This document shows positions 48,436-58,212 of a DNA stretch of 64,000 bases, piece by piece; the stretch's first letter is position 1; the number at the start of each line of letters is the position of its first letter. The position numbers and the translations under genes are program-made. The DNA is from Oscillospiraceae bacterium (GTDB lineage Bacteria; Bacillota; Clostridia; Oscillospirales; CAG-272), in assembly GCA_015065135.1 (NCBI GenBank), contig SVQY01000004.1, positions 1 through 64,000 on the forward strand, read 5' to 3'. A model generated the notes under the pieces. That model did not search any database. It was not told the origin of the DNA and saw only the letters and a program-made list of their open reading frames with translations.

Positions 48436-50133
48436 ATGAACGTGAAAAAAACCGAACGCATCTACCCCGAGGTAAATTCCTTTAAGGATCTGGTCAAGGT
48501 CTGCGCCGACCGCGGCGACAAGGTGGCCTTTACCTACCCCGTGGGCAAAAATTACGAGACCCTTTCCTACGGCGATTTTGCCGCTCGCGTGACCGCCGTT
48601 GCCGCCGGTCTGCAGAAGCTGGAGCTTGCCGGCAAGCGCATTGCCGTGATCGGCGAGACCTCCACCAGCTGGGTCGCTTCCTATTTCGCCACCATCGTTT
48701 CCGGCAGCGTCATCGTTCCTATGGACAAGGAGCTGGCCATCGAGGAGATCGAGGGCTTCCTTGCCGGCGTAGAGGCCGAGGCCATCTTCTACGCAGGCTC
48801 CTTTAACGAGAAGATCGCCCACGCCATCGAGGAGCATCCCTCCCTGCGCGTGTTCATTCCCTTTGCCCCCGCCGAAGGCGTTGAGAGCGAGAAGATCGTG
48901 CCGTTCTCCAAGCTCGTTGAGCTGGGCGAGGCAGAGGTCGCAAACGGCTATGAGCTGCCCGACCGCGATGCCAAAGACCTGGCCGTGATGCTCTTCACCT
49001 CGGGCACCACCGGCACCAGCAAATGCGTGATGCTCTGCGAGCACAACATCATCGCCACCGCCAATGCCGCCTGCGCATCGGTCAACTTCAGCGACCAGGA
49101 CCGCACCCTATCGGTGCTGCCCCTGCATCACACCTACGAGATGACCATTATGGTGGCCAGCCTGACCTACGGCATTATGGTCGGCATCAATGACAGCCTG
49201 CGCAATCTGATGCGCAATATCAACACCATCAAGCCCACCGCGCTGGTGCTGGTGCCCTTGTTTGTCAACACCATCTACAAGCGCATCTGGGATAGTGCCA
49301 AAAAGAAGGGCAAGGATAAGCTGCTGCGCCGCATGATCCCCGTTTCCAATGCCATGATGAAGGTGGGCATCGATATGCGCCGCAAGCTCTTCAAGTCGGT
49401 GCTGGAGGCCTTTGGCGGCGACCTGCAGAAGATCATCTGCGGCGGCGCACCTCTGAACCCCGAAATGGTCAAGAATTTCTATGCCTTTGGAATCCAGATC
49501 TGCGAGGGCTACGGTATTACCGAGTGCTCCCCCCTCATTTCGGTCTCCCCCTACTTCGCACAGCGCCGCGGCTCGGTTGGCCCTGCCGTACCCTGCTGCG
49601 AGGCACGCATTGCCGATGCCACCCCCGGCGACAAGGGCTTTGACGAGGGCGAGATCCAGGTCGAGGGCGAGAACGTGATGCTGGGCTACTACAACAACGA
49701 CGAGGCCAATGCCGGCGCCTTCACCGAGGACGGCTGGTACCGCACCGGCGACGTGGGCTATATGGATGCCGACGGTTATATCTATATCACCGGCCGTCTC
49801 AAGTCGGTCATTGTGCTGGAGAACGGCAAGAACGTATTCCCCGAGGAGATCGAGGAGTATCTGGAGGAGATCGAGGAAATCGCCGAGTGCGTGGTCGTCG
49901 GCCGCAAGGGCGAGGACGGCGAGACCGTAAACCTCACCGCCGTGGTCTACCCCAACCGCGATCTGTTCCCCGAGGGCACCGCCGACGAGGAGATCCACAA
50001 GGCTATCTATGCCAAGATCCAGGCGCTGAACAAGAAGGTCGCCTCCTTCAAGAAGATCAAGGATCTGGAACTGCGTGCCGAGGAGTTTGAAAAGACCACC
50101 AGCCGCAAGATCAAGCGCCATCTGGTCAAATAA
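48436..50133 (+). CDS. AMP-binding long-chain acyl-CoA synthetase-like ligase
   Basis: MLFTSGTTGTSKCVMLCEHNI; EGYGITECSPLIS; GWYRTGDVGYMDADGYIYITGRLKSVIV. Confidence 0.92.
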   Translation: MNVKKTERIYPEVNSFKDLVKVCADRGDKVAFTYPVGKNYETLSYGDFAARVTAVAAGLQKLELAGKRIAVIGETSTSWVASYFATIVSGSVIVPMDKELAIEEIEGFLAGVEAEAIFYAGSFNEKIAHAIEEHPSLRVFIPFAPAEGVESEKIVPFSKLVELGEAEVANGYELPDRDAKDLAVMLFTSGTTGTSKCVMLCEHNIIATANAACASVNFSDQDRTLSVLPLHHTYEMTIMVASLTYGIMVGINDSLRNLMRNINTIKPTALVLVPLFVNTIYKRIWDSAKKKGKDKLLRRMIPVSNAMMKVGIDMRRKLFKSVLEAFGGDLQKIICGGAPLNPEMVKNFYAFGIQICEGYGITECSPLISVSPYFAQRRGSVGPAVPCCEARIADATPGDKGFDEGEIQVEGENVMLGYYNNDEANAGAFTEDGWYRTGDVGYMDADGYIYITGRLKSVIVLENGKNVFPEEIEEYLEEIEEIAECVVVGRKGEDGETVNLTAVVYPNRDLFPEGTADEEIHKAIYAKIQALNKKVASFKKIKDLELRAEEFEKTTSRKIKRHLVK

Positions 50134-50146
50134 TTGAGAAAACGCA

Positions 50147-50187
50147 CGGGCTCCGTGCGGCAAATGCCGCGCGGAGCCCTTTTTTCG
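50147..50187 (+). terminator. Rho-independent terminator
   Basis: GGGCTCCGTGCGGCAAATGCCGCGCGGAGCCCTTTTTT. Confidence 0.85.
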
Positions 50188-50529
50188 CGCCAAAATCAGT
50201 GATTTCTCGCCGTCCGCGGCTCTCTCCCCACTCGAACCGCAGAATCCGCGCCTATGGCTGTTTTTGCGCCGTGCTCGCTATCATGCCGCAAGGGGAGGGA
50301 ACGCACCCGCGCCGCGCTCCTTCTCGCAGTTCGGCCAGCAGAACGCCCTCGCAGCGTCAAAATCCGCGCCACAGACGATTTTCTTGTATTTGACCGGCGA
50401 TACCTCTCCCAAGCCCCAAACGGGCAAAAACGCCCTTTTTGTAGCCTTGCAGGCCATCGCAAAATTCCACTTTACAAACCACCCACACCGTGCTACAATA
50501 AAAGCAACACTTCAGCAAGGAGGCATCTT

Positions 50530-51297
50530 ATGTATCGCAACACCAACTGCCGTCTGCAGGCCCACCGCGGCGTTTGCACCGAGGCACCCGAAAACACCAT
50601 GGCCGCCTTTCGTCTTGCCGTGGCGCAGGGCTATGACATCATTGAATTTGATCCCAAGATGACCAGGGATAACGTCTGCATCATTCTCCACGACCGCACG
50701 CTGAACCGCACGGGGCGCGTGGCAGGGGAAAGCTTTGCCGAGGAGACGAAGATCGCCGACCTCACCTTTGCCGAGCTTGCCGACATCGACGTTGGCGGCT
50801 GGTTTGACGCGAAGTATATCGGGGAGCATATCCCCACCCTATCCCAGGCGCTTGACTATATGAAAAGCGTGGGAATGGAGGCAAAAATCGACAACGTGAT
50901 CGAAAAATTCACACCCGAGCAGCAGGAGATCCTCTTTGACGTGATCGAAAAGCACGGCGGCTGCGTGGGCATCACCTGCAAGGGACTGGATATGCTGCGC
51001 CGCTACGCCGCGCGCTTTCCCGCAGCACCCCTTCATTATGACGGCGACCTCTCGAAGGACGTTCTGGACGAGCTGGCCGAATTCGGCAAGGGGCATAAGG
51101 TGACCGTCTGGATCCGCCAGGATAACAAGCGCACCGCATGGTGCAAGGTAGCCCCCGTCAACCGGGAGCTTTCCGATCTGGTACACGGCTATGGCTTTTT
51201 GCTGGGCGTCTGGATCCTCGGCAACGATGAGGAGATGGCGGATGCCCTGCAGTACGATGCGGATATTGTGGAGACCACCGGCGGTGTAAAGCCCTGA
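50530..51297 (+). CDS. Glycerophosphodiester phosphodiesterase-family protein
   Basis: LQAHRGVCTEAPENTMAAFRLAVAQGYDIIEFDPKMT; LHDRTLNRT; ATG at 50530 with AGGAGG SD. Confidence 0.9.
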   Translation: MYRNTNCRLQAHRGVCTEAPENTMAAFRLAVAQGYDIIEFDPKMTRDNVCIILHDRTLNRTGRVAGESFAEETKIADLTFAELADIDVGGWFDAKYIGEHIPTLSQALDYMKSVGMEAKIDNVIEKFTPEQQEILFDVIEKHGGCVGITCKGLDMLRRYAARFPAAPLHYDGDLSKDVLDELAEFGKGHKVTVWIRQDNKRTAWCKVAPVNRELSDLVHGYGFLLGVWILGNDEEMADALQYDADIVETTGGVKP

Positions 51298-51310
51298 TGA
51301 GTGAAAATGA

Positions 51311-51356
51311 AAAGAAAGAGGGGAGCCTTTTGCAAAAGGCTCCCCTCTTTCTTTTT
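51311..51356 (+). terminator. Rho-independent terminator after GDPD gene
   Basis: AAAGAGGGGAGCCTTTTGCAAAAGGCTCCCCTCTTTCTTTTT. Confidence 0.85.
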
Positions 51357-51626
51357 GCTCGCGCCCGGATGAAAACGAATTCACGAGCGCCCTCGCGAAA
51401 GCCCTTTGAGCAAAAAGGGCGCGAACGGTATGAGAAAACCGGGGTTTTGGGCTCGATGCAGGCCTTTGACCGCGTGGCAGCTCGCGGCGCGGCAAAATTC
51501 ACCGCCGATCGCCGAAAAACGCACACGTATCGCGATTTTGCGCAAATTTTTGAAGCTTCCCGGGGGACGGCGCTGATTTATGCTTTTGCACACGTTGTAG
51601 GCATCATGCACTTGTGCACATCCGTG

Positions 51627-51658
51627 AAAAAAGGCAGGGAACATCCCTGCCTTTTTTC
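51627..51658. terminator. Rho-independent terminator-like palindrome
   Basis: AAAAAAGGCAGGGAACATCCCTGCCTTTTTT, not directly behind a CDS. Confidence 0.65.
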
Positions 51659-51888
51659 TTCCTTAAAACCTTCTATTCGCCGCACAAAACGGCTGCGAAG
51701 ATCTTAATTCTGTATTGGTCGTGCATTTTTGATCTGACCAAAATATGCCCGTGCTTTTTACAAAGCTTTTGTCCTCGCCTCAAAGAAATATCCCGTTTTC
51801 GCTTGGCGAAATGCGAGCGTTAGCCCGCAAGGGATATTTCCAGCGGCGGAAATGCGGTGTAAAAGCTTATCTGTTTTTTAGCGCCGCG

Positions 51889-54800
51889 TTATTCGTACAG
51901 CTTGCCCATCTTCTGCAGTCTCTCAAAGCGAGCCTTAGCGTTCTCCTCAGCCTTGACGAAGAGGTCCTTAGCGCGCTCCGGGAAGGTGCTGACAAGACGT
52001 GCATAGCGAGCCTCGTTGGCGATGAATGCCTGGTAATCGCCGGTGGGATCCTTGCTGTCGATGATCAGCTTGTTGTTCTCCAGAGTGGGGTTGTAGCGGA
52101 ACATATTCCAGTAGCCTGCCTCAACAGCCTTCTTCATCTCCAGCTGGCAGTTCTGCATGCCGCCCTTCTTGATGCCGTGCATCTCGCAGGGAGCGTAGCC
52201 GATGATCAGAGAAGGACCGTGGTAAGCCTCAGCCTCAGTCAGAGCCTTGAGCAGCTGGTTCATATCAGCGCCCATAGCGACCTGTGCCACGTAAACGTAG
52301 CCGTAGGACATGGCGATCTCAGCAAGGTTCTTCTTGCCGATGGCCTTACCTGCAGCAGCGAACTGTGCAACCTGGCCGATGTTGGAGGCCTTGGATGCCT
52401 GACCGCCGGTGTTGGAGTACACCTCGGTATCGAATACCATCACGTTGACGTCCTCACCGGAAGCCAGCACGTGGTCCAGACCGCCGAAGCCGATGTCGTA
52501 TGCCCAACCGTCACCACCGAAGATCCAGACGGACTTCTTGGAGAGGTAATCCTTCTCGGCGAGGATCGCGGGAGCCACAGGGCAGCCCTCGGCAGCAGCC
52601 TTCTCCAGCTCTGCGATCAGAGCCTTGGTAGCAGCCTCGTTTGCCTTGCCGTCGTCCTTGGTGTCAAGGTAGGTCTTTGCAGCAGCCTTGAATGCGTCGG
52701 AGGCCTTGTCGGAGTTCATCATATCCTCGACCTTGGCGATCAGCTTTGCGCGGATAGCCTTCTGGCCGAGAGCCATGCCCAGACCGTGCTCGGCGTTGTC
52801 CTCAAACAGGGAGTTTGCCCAAGCGGGACCCTTGCCGGATTCCTTGTTGACGGTGTAGGGAGTAGCAGGTGCGGAGCCGCCCCAGATGGAGGAACAGCCG
52901 GTCGCGTTGGAGATATACATTCTCTCACCAAACAGCTGGGTGATGATGCGTGCGTAAGAGGTCTCGGCACAGCCTGCGCAGGAGCCGGAGAACTCAAGCA
53001 GGGGCTGCTTGAACTGAGAGCCCTTGACGGTTGCGTTGATCAGCTCGGGCTTCTCGGAAACGTTTGCAACGGCATAGTTCCAAGCCTCCTGCTGGTCAGC
53101 CTGGCTGGCCTGCGTGGTCATCATGAGGGCGTAGTCCTTAGGATCGGCCTTCACACCTGCAGCGGCAGCCTTCTTATCCACGTTAGCGTTCACGGGGCAA
53201 GCCTTGACACACAGGGTACAACCCATGCAGTCCAGAGGAGACACAGCCACGGTGAACTTGTAGTTGGTCTTGAGAACGGGCTTAGCGGCGAACTTGGTGG
53301 AAGCGGGAGCCTTTGCAGCCTCCTCCTCGGTCATCGCGTAAGGACGGATGGTGGCGTGAGGGCAGACAAAGGAGCAGTTGTTACACTGAATGCACTTGTC
53401 GGGGTTCCAGGTAGGAACGTAAACGGCCACGCCGCGCTTCTCGTAGGCGGTAGAGCCCTGGGGGAAGGTACCGTCGGCGTAGGGCATAAAGGCGGAAACA
53501 GGCAGGCTGTCACCGTCCATCTTGGAAACGGGGGTCACCACGTTGTTCACGAAGTCGACCAGCTCTGCACGGGTACCGGTAGCGGGAGCTACGGCAGCAT
53601 CGGCGCCGGCATTGGCCCAATCGGCAGGAACAGCGACCTCAACGTAAGCGGAGGCACCCATCTCGATGGCCTTGTGGTTCTGCGCAACGACCTCCTCACC
53701 GAACTTGGAGTAGGACTTGGTTGCCATATACTTCATCTTCTCAATGGCCTTGTCGATGGGCATGACCTTTGCGAGAGAGAAGAAGGCAGACTGAAGAACA
53801 GTGTTCTTTACCTTGGGGTTACCGACCTGCTCCTTGGCAATGGAGGTAGCATCGATGATATAGAACTTCACGTTGTTCTGCGCGATATAAGCCTTCACGG
53901 AGTTGGGCAGGTTCTTGGAAAGATCCTCTGCGCTCCAACGGCAGTCCAGCAGGAAGGTACCGCCGGGCTTTACGTCCTGCACGATCTTGTAGCCCTTCAG
54001 AATGTAGGACACGTTGTGGCAGGCGACGAAATCAGCCTTGTTGATATAGTAAGGAGCCTTGATCTTGGTGTCACCGAAGCGCAGGTGGGAGATGGTGATA
54101 CCCGAGGTCTTCTTGGAGTCATACTGGAAGTATGCCTGAATGAACTTGTCGGTGTTGTCACCGATGATCTTGATGGAGTTCTTGTTTGCACCAACGGTAC
54201 CGTCGCCGCCGAGACCCCAGAACTTGCAGGCGATGGTGTCTGCGGGAGCGGTGTCGGGAGCGGGCTTCTCAGCGAGAGACAGGCCGGTCACGTCGTCCAC
54301 GATGCCAACGGTGAAGTTGTGCTTGGGCGCGTCTGCAGCCAGGTTCTCGTAGATAGCGAATACAGAAGCGGGGGTGGTATCCTTGGAGCCGAGGCCGTAA
54401 CGACCGCCGACGACCTTCAGGCTGCGGCCGGTGTGAGCCAGAGCGGCAACAACGTCAAGGTAGAGAGGCTCGCCCAGCGCGCCGGGCTCCTTGGTGCGGT
54501 CAAGCACGGCAACCTTCTTGGCGGTTGCGGGAATGGCCTCAGCCAGCTTGTCAGCGCAGAAGGGACGGTACAGGCGGACCTTTACAAGGCCGACCTTCTC
54601 GCCTGCGGCTACCATGTAGTCGATGACCTCCTCGATCACGTCACAGACAGAGCCCATTGCGATGATCACGCGCTCTGCCTCGGGATGACCGTAGTAGTTG
54701 AACAGCTTGTAATCGGTGCCGAGCTTTGCGTTCACCTTGTCCATGTACTCCTCCACGATAGCGGGGAATGCATTGTAGTAGGTGTTGCAGGCCTCACGGT

Positions 54801-55509
54801 GCTGGAAGAAGATGTCACCGTTCTCGGCAGAGCCGCGGAGCACGGGATGCTCAGGGTTGATGGCGCGCTCACGGAAGGCCTTGATAGCATCCATATCCAC
54901 CATCTCGGCCAGATCCTTGTAGTCCCAGGCCTCGATCTTCTGCACCTCGTGGGAGGTACGGAAGCCGTCGAAGAAGTTCAGGACCGGAACGCGACCCTTG
55001 ATGGTTGCAAGATGAGCAACGGCACCCAGGTCCATGATCTCCTGCTGGTTGGTCTCAGCCATCATGGCGTAGCCGGTCTGACGGCAAGCGTAGACGTCGG
55101 AGTGATCGCCAAAGATGTTCAGTGCGTGAGAAGCAACGCAACGGGCAGAAACGTGGATAACGCTGGGGAGCAGCTCACCGGCGATCTTATACATATTGGG
55201 GATCATCAGAAGAAGACCCTGAGATGCGGTGTAGGTGGTGGTCAGTGCGCCGGCGGCAAGAGAGCCGTGCACGGCACCTGCGGCGCCTGCCTCGGACTGC
55301 ATCTCGACCATCTGCACGCGCTCGCCCATAATGTTACGGGCAGGCTCGCCGAAAATGTTCTTATCGGCGGCAGACCAGGTGTCGGTCACCTCAGCCATGG
55401 GGCTGGAGGGGGTAATGGGGTAGATGGCAGCAACCTCGGTGAACGCATAGGAAACGTGCGCAGCCGCGGTGTTACCGTCCATGGAAATCTTTCTTCTTTC
55501 GATTGCCAT
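51889..55509 (-). CDS. nifJ: Pyruvate:ferredoxin (flavodoxin) oxidoreductase
   Basis: MDGNTAAAHVSYAFTEVAAIYPITPSSPMAE; CIQCNNCSFVCPHATIRP; CMGCTLCVKACPVNA; GGDGWAYDIGFGGLDHVLASGEDVN. Confidence 0.98.
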   Translation of the reverse strand: MAIERRKISMDGNTAAAHVSYAFTEVAAIYPITPSSPMAEVTDTWSAADKNIFGEPARNIMGERVQMVEMQSEAGAAGAVHGSLAAGALTTTYTASQGLLLMIPNMYKIAGELLPSVIHVSARCVASHALNIFGDHSDVYACRQTGYAMMAETNQQEIMDLGAVAHLATIKGRVPVLNFFDGFRTSHEVQKIEAWDYKDLAEMVDMDAIKAFRERAINPEHPVLRGSAENGDIFFQHREACNTYYNAFPAIVEEYMDKVNAKLGTDYKLFNYYGHPEAERVIIAMGSVCDVIEEVIDYMVAAGEKVGLVKVRLYRPFCADKLAEAIPATAKKVAVLDRTKEPGALGEPLYLDVVAALAHTGRSLKVVGGRYGLGSKDTTPASVFAIYENLAADAPKHNFTVGIVDDVTGLSLAEKPAPDTAPADTIACKFWGLGGDGTVGANKNSIKIIGDNTDKFIQAYFQYDSKKTSGITISHLRFGDTKIKAPYYINKADFVACHNVSYILKGYKIVQDVKPGGTFLLDCRWSAEDLSKNLPNSVKAYIAQNNVKFYIIDATSIAKEQVGNPKVKNTVLQSAFFSLAKVMPIDKAIEKMKYMATKSYSKFGEEVVAQNHKAIEMGASAYVEVAVPADWANAGADAAVAPATGTRAELVDFVNNVVTPVSKMDGDSLPVSAFMPYADGTFPQGSTAYEKRGVAVYVPTWNPDKCIQCNNCSFVCPHATIRPYAMTEEEAAKAPASTKFAAKPVLKTNYKFTVAVSPLDCMGCTLCVKACPVNANVDKKAAAAGVKADPKDYALMMTTQASQADQQEAWNYAVANVSEKPELINATVKGSQFKQPLLEFSGSCAGCAETSYARIITQLFGERMYISNATGCSSIWGGSAPATPYTVNKESGKGPAWANSLFEDNAEHGLGMALGQKAIRAKLIAKVEDMMNSDKASDAFKAAAKTYLDTKDDGKANEAATKALIAELEKAAAEGCPVAPAILAEKDYLSKKSVWIFGGDGWAYDIGFGGLDHVLASGEDVNVMVFDTEVYSNTGGQASKASNIGQVAQFAAAGKAIGKKNLAEIAMSYGYVYVAQVAMGADMNQLLKALTEAEAYHGPSLIIGYAPCEMHGIKKGGMQNCQLEMKKAVEAGYWNMFRYNPTLENNKLIIDSKDPTGDYQAFIANEARYARLVSTFPERAKDLFVKAEENAKARFERLQKMGKLYE

Positions 55510-55740
55510 TTTGAAAAGTCCTCCCTTTTATATTGAATAAAATATTGTTGTAGAAATCACCGCGTAGCCTGCGGCGGATGAACATAATCCATCACCTTAT
55601 ATCATAACACTTTCGGCGCAAAAAGTAAAGACCTATTCGTCACATTTTTAACGACTTTTCTCCTATTTAAACAGAAAAATGATGGATAGAGAGGCGCGCT
55701 TTGCATAAACGGCCGCTTTATTCACAAAAACATACATTTT

Positions 55741-55898
55741 CCGCGTCCCCGACAGCCTGCAAACTCCGCAATCGCTTTTCTTTTGGCTGATAGAGGCGCA
55801 AAAGAAAAGCTCACAAAAGAAAACGCCGTTTTGCGGGGCTCCGCGCCCCACACCCGCGCCGCCTTTTGAAAAAGGCGGGCGAAAACTTTCACACGGGG
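55741..55898 (+). repeat. Dispersed ~150-bp repeat, copy B
   Basis: See 4223-4373; hairpin CCGCCTTTT-GA-AAAAGGCGG. Confidence 0.8.
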
Positions 55899-55951
55899 CG
55901 GGCGTTTGAAAACAAAAGGCGCATCGGCTGATCGCCGATGCGCCTTTTGTT

Positions 55952-56164
55952 TTACTCCTCCTCGGGGAGGTAGGGGGTAAGATCCACCTTAGCGAGCTGC
56001 TCCTTTGTAAAGCGGCCCTTGCTGCGCTCAAAATACTGCACGCTGTTGCGGACAAGCAGTAGCATCTGATTGTTCAGCGTGCGGTGCTCAGCCTCGCAAA
56101 GACAGAGCAGCTGCCGCAGCAGATCCTCCGACATATGCACGGTAAATTCGGGTTGCTTTTTCAT
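55952..56164 (-). CDS. Small Arc-like (ribbon-helix-helix?) protein
   Basis: FTVHMSEDLLRQLLCLCEAEHRTLNNQMLLLVRNSVQYFERSKG; SD upstream. Confidence 0.6.
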   Translation of the reverse strand: MKKQPEFTVHMSEDLLRQLLCLCEAEHRTLNNQMLLLVRNSVQYFERSKGRFTKEQLAKVDLTPYLPEEE

Positions 56165-56182
56165 GTTTTTCTCCTTTGCCGA

Positions 56183-57271
56183 TCAATAGCTTGGCGCATC
56201 CAGATACCATTCGCCGTTCTCCAGCACGAAGGTAAAGGTCTTGGTCGTCCGCTCGTTTTCCTTGCCGACGGGGTAACGCTCTACAGAGAGTCTTACCGTC
56301 TTTTTCTTGCTGCCGCGCTGGATCGCCATCGTGTCAAAATCATAGACCCAGTCGGTCAGCTCATAGCCGTTGTCCTGGTTGAACTTTACCAGATAGACCT
56401 CACCGATCTCGGTGTTCTCGTAATCCATATAACGGGGATAAAGCGTGCCGCCCGGTCGCTCGGAGACCGTCACACCGGTGAGAATGCCCTCGTTGATGGC
56501 CGTCATCATATCGGCGGAATAGATCTTGGCTGCCGCTGCCTTGATGTCATCCACATAAAGAAAGCCGCAGCTCTCCTTGACGTAATCGTAATAGGGCTCG
56601 TCCTTTTCGGTGTAAATAAACAGGGAATCAATGTCAAAATCCGCAAGATCGTAGTAGTAATAGGTGGTCTCGGTCTTGAGATTTTCGGCAAGATAAGCAT
56701 TGGGGGTCTCTCCCTCACGCGCCTTCTCCTCGCGTACGGCAAAGCGATAGTAGCTATCGTCGTCCGGCTTGGCAGAAAGCGTTACGTTATGCTCAAAATC
56801 GTAAAAAATGCCCTCGTCCTCTCCGGGCGGAATGAAATACATCCAGGGGTGATAGGCCACGATGTCGCCGAATTCCTCGGTCTCCACCACAAAGCCGGAA
56901 ATATTCTTTTCGGTCCGCCCCTCGCCCTCGCCGTAGGCATCCTTAAAGGAAAAGCCGTTTGAGTAGACGCGCTCGTAGGTGGGCAGGCCCTCACCCCACA
57001 GGATCTCGTTGATCGCGGGGGCGCTTGTAAGCAGCTGGATATACCGCTCGCGCACGGTAGCAAGCTCGGGCGCGCGGTTATTCTGCACCGCGCTGACGAT
57101 CAGCACCGTTGCCAGAATGGCCAGCACCAGCACCACAGAAACCACCGCGGCGATCACTCTCTTGCGGTTGGCGGCAGACATGCGGCGTTTTCCTGTTTTT
57201 TTCGCCCCGTTGACGGGTTTTTTTGTTACGGTCTCCTCTGCGGCGAGGAGCTCCCTCTTGTTTTCTTCCAT
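56183..57271 (-). CDS. Single-TM anchored extracytoplasmic protein of unknown function
   Basis: Basic N-terminus then VIAAVVSVVLVLAILATVLIVSAV; ATG at 57271 with AAAGGAG SD. Confidence 0.7.
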   Translation of the reverse strand: MEENKRELLAAEETVTKKPVNGAKKTGKRRMSAANRKRVIAAVVSVVLVLAILATVLIVSAVQNNRAPELATVRERYIQLLTSAPAINEILWGEGLPTYERVYSNGFSFKDAYGEGEGRTEKNISGFVVETEEFGDIVAYHPWMYFIPPGEDEGIFYDFEHNVTLSAKPDDDSYYRFAVREEKAREGETPNAYLAENLKTETTYYYYDLADFDIDSLFIYTEKDEPYYDYVKESCGFLYVDDIKAAAAKIYSADMMTAINEGILTGVTVSERPGGTLYPRYMDYENTEIGEVYLVKFNQDNGYELTDWVYDFDTMAIQRGSKKKTVRLSVERYPVGKENERTTKTFTFVLENGEWYLDAPSY

Positions 57272-57334
57272 CTGTTTCTCCTTTGCGGGGAATAGCACAC
57301 CCCGGGCGTAAAAGACCGCCCGGGGATGTCAGGA

Positions 57335-58168
57335 TCAGATCTCGACCACCATACCGTCATAGGAGGTGATAAAGCCCTCCTTGGCGGCGATCTCCACAAA
57401 CTCGTCGTAAAGAGAATTTGCACCGTTGTGCGAGAAATGATTGCAGCAGAATACGGTTTTTTCATCCGCAAGCCCCTTTTCCAGAAGCTTTGCGCGCATG
57501 GCAATGTTGCGCTCCAGATTCATGTGAGCATCGTAATCCATAGGGGAGCAGCCGCTGGTGCAGTCCATCGAAACGTAGTCAAAACGCAGCCCGTTTGCCA
57601 CCCAATAGTCAAATGCCTCCTCCGGCAGAGGGCCGGAGTCGTGCCAGTAGAGCAGGGTCTTTTCCCCATCGGTAATGGCATAAATGAGGGGACCTGCACC
57701 GGGTGCGTGCACACCGCGCACAGGGTAAACGGTGTATTTGTCGATCTGCACCTTCTGCATCGGCTCGATCAGCACACCCTGCAAAAGACCTTCCATACCC
57801 TTGGATTCTGCCATGGGCTGAATCGTCTCCATCACCTTATCCGAGCCGTAAACGGTAAGCATGGTCTTGTTGCCGCAGTAATTGGCGAAGCCGCGGCGGC
57901 GCATGCCGATGTCAATAGGGTAGAAATGGTCGGAGTGGGTGTGGGTCACCAGCAGGTATTTCAGATCGGTCAGATCCACGCCGAATTTCAGCGACTGACC
58001 GTAGGTATCGGCGTTGAAATCGATCTTCAACACATCGTCGATCATCGCGTTCGGTCTCATACGTACATTGCGGCCGCCGCGCTCACGCGCCTTTTGGCAG
58101 GTCTCGCAACGGCAAAAAATAGCAGGCAGCGCCTCGGCAGCAGCCGTGCCCCAGTATTGCAGCTTCAT
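57335..58168 (-). CDS. MBL-fold metallo-hydrolase (PhnP-like)
   Basis: LQYWGTAAAEALPAIFCRCETCQKARERGGRNVRMRPNAMID; VTHTHSDHFYP. Confidence 0.85.
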   Translation of the reverse strand: MKLQYWGTAAAEALPAIFCRCETCQKARERGGRNVRMRPNAMIDDVLKIDFNADTYGQSLKFGVDLTDLKYLLVTHTHSDHFYPIDIGMRRRGFANYCGNKTMLTVYGSDKVMETIQPMAESKGMEGLLQGVLIEPMQKVQIDKYTVYPVRGVHAPGAGPLIYAITDGEKTLLYWHDSGPLPEEAFDYWVANGLRFDYVSMDCTSGCSPMDYDAHMNLERNIAMRAKLLEKGLADEKTVFCCNHFSHNGANSLYDEFVEIAAKEGFITSYDGMVVEI

Positions 58169-58212
58169 AGTTGTATCTCCTTTTTGAAATTAGACCCCAA
58201 ACGGGTGGATTT

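Noticed and set aside
48160-49044. 294-aa minus ORF
   Set aside because: Antisense to the acyl-CoA synthetase N-terminus and its promoter region.
51381-51644. 87-aa minus ORF between GDPD and nifJ
   Set aside because: No SD, non-protein-like composition, crosses a terminator palindrome.
51745-55536. 1263-aa plus-strand ORF
   Set aside because: Shadow ORF antisense to nifJ, which is unambiguous.
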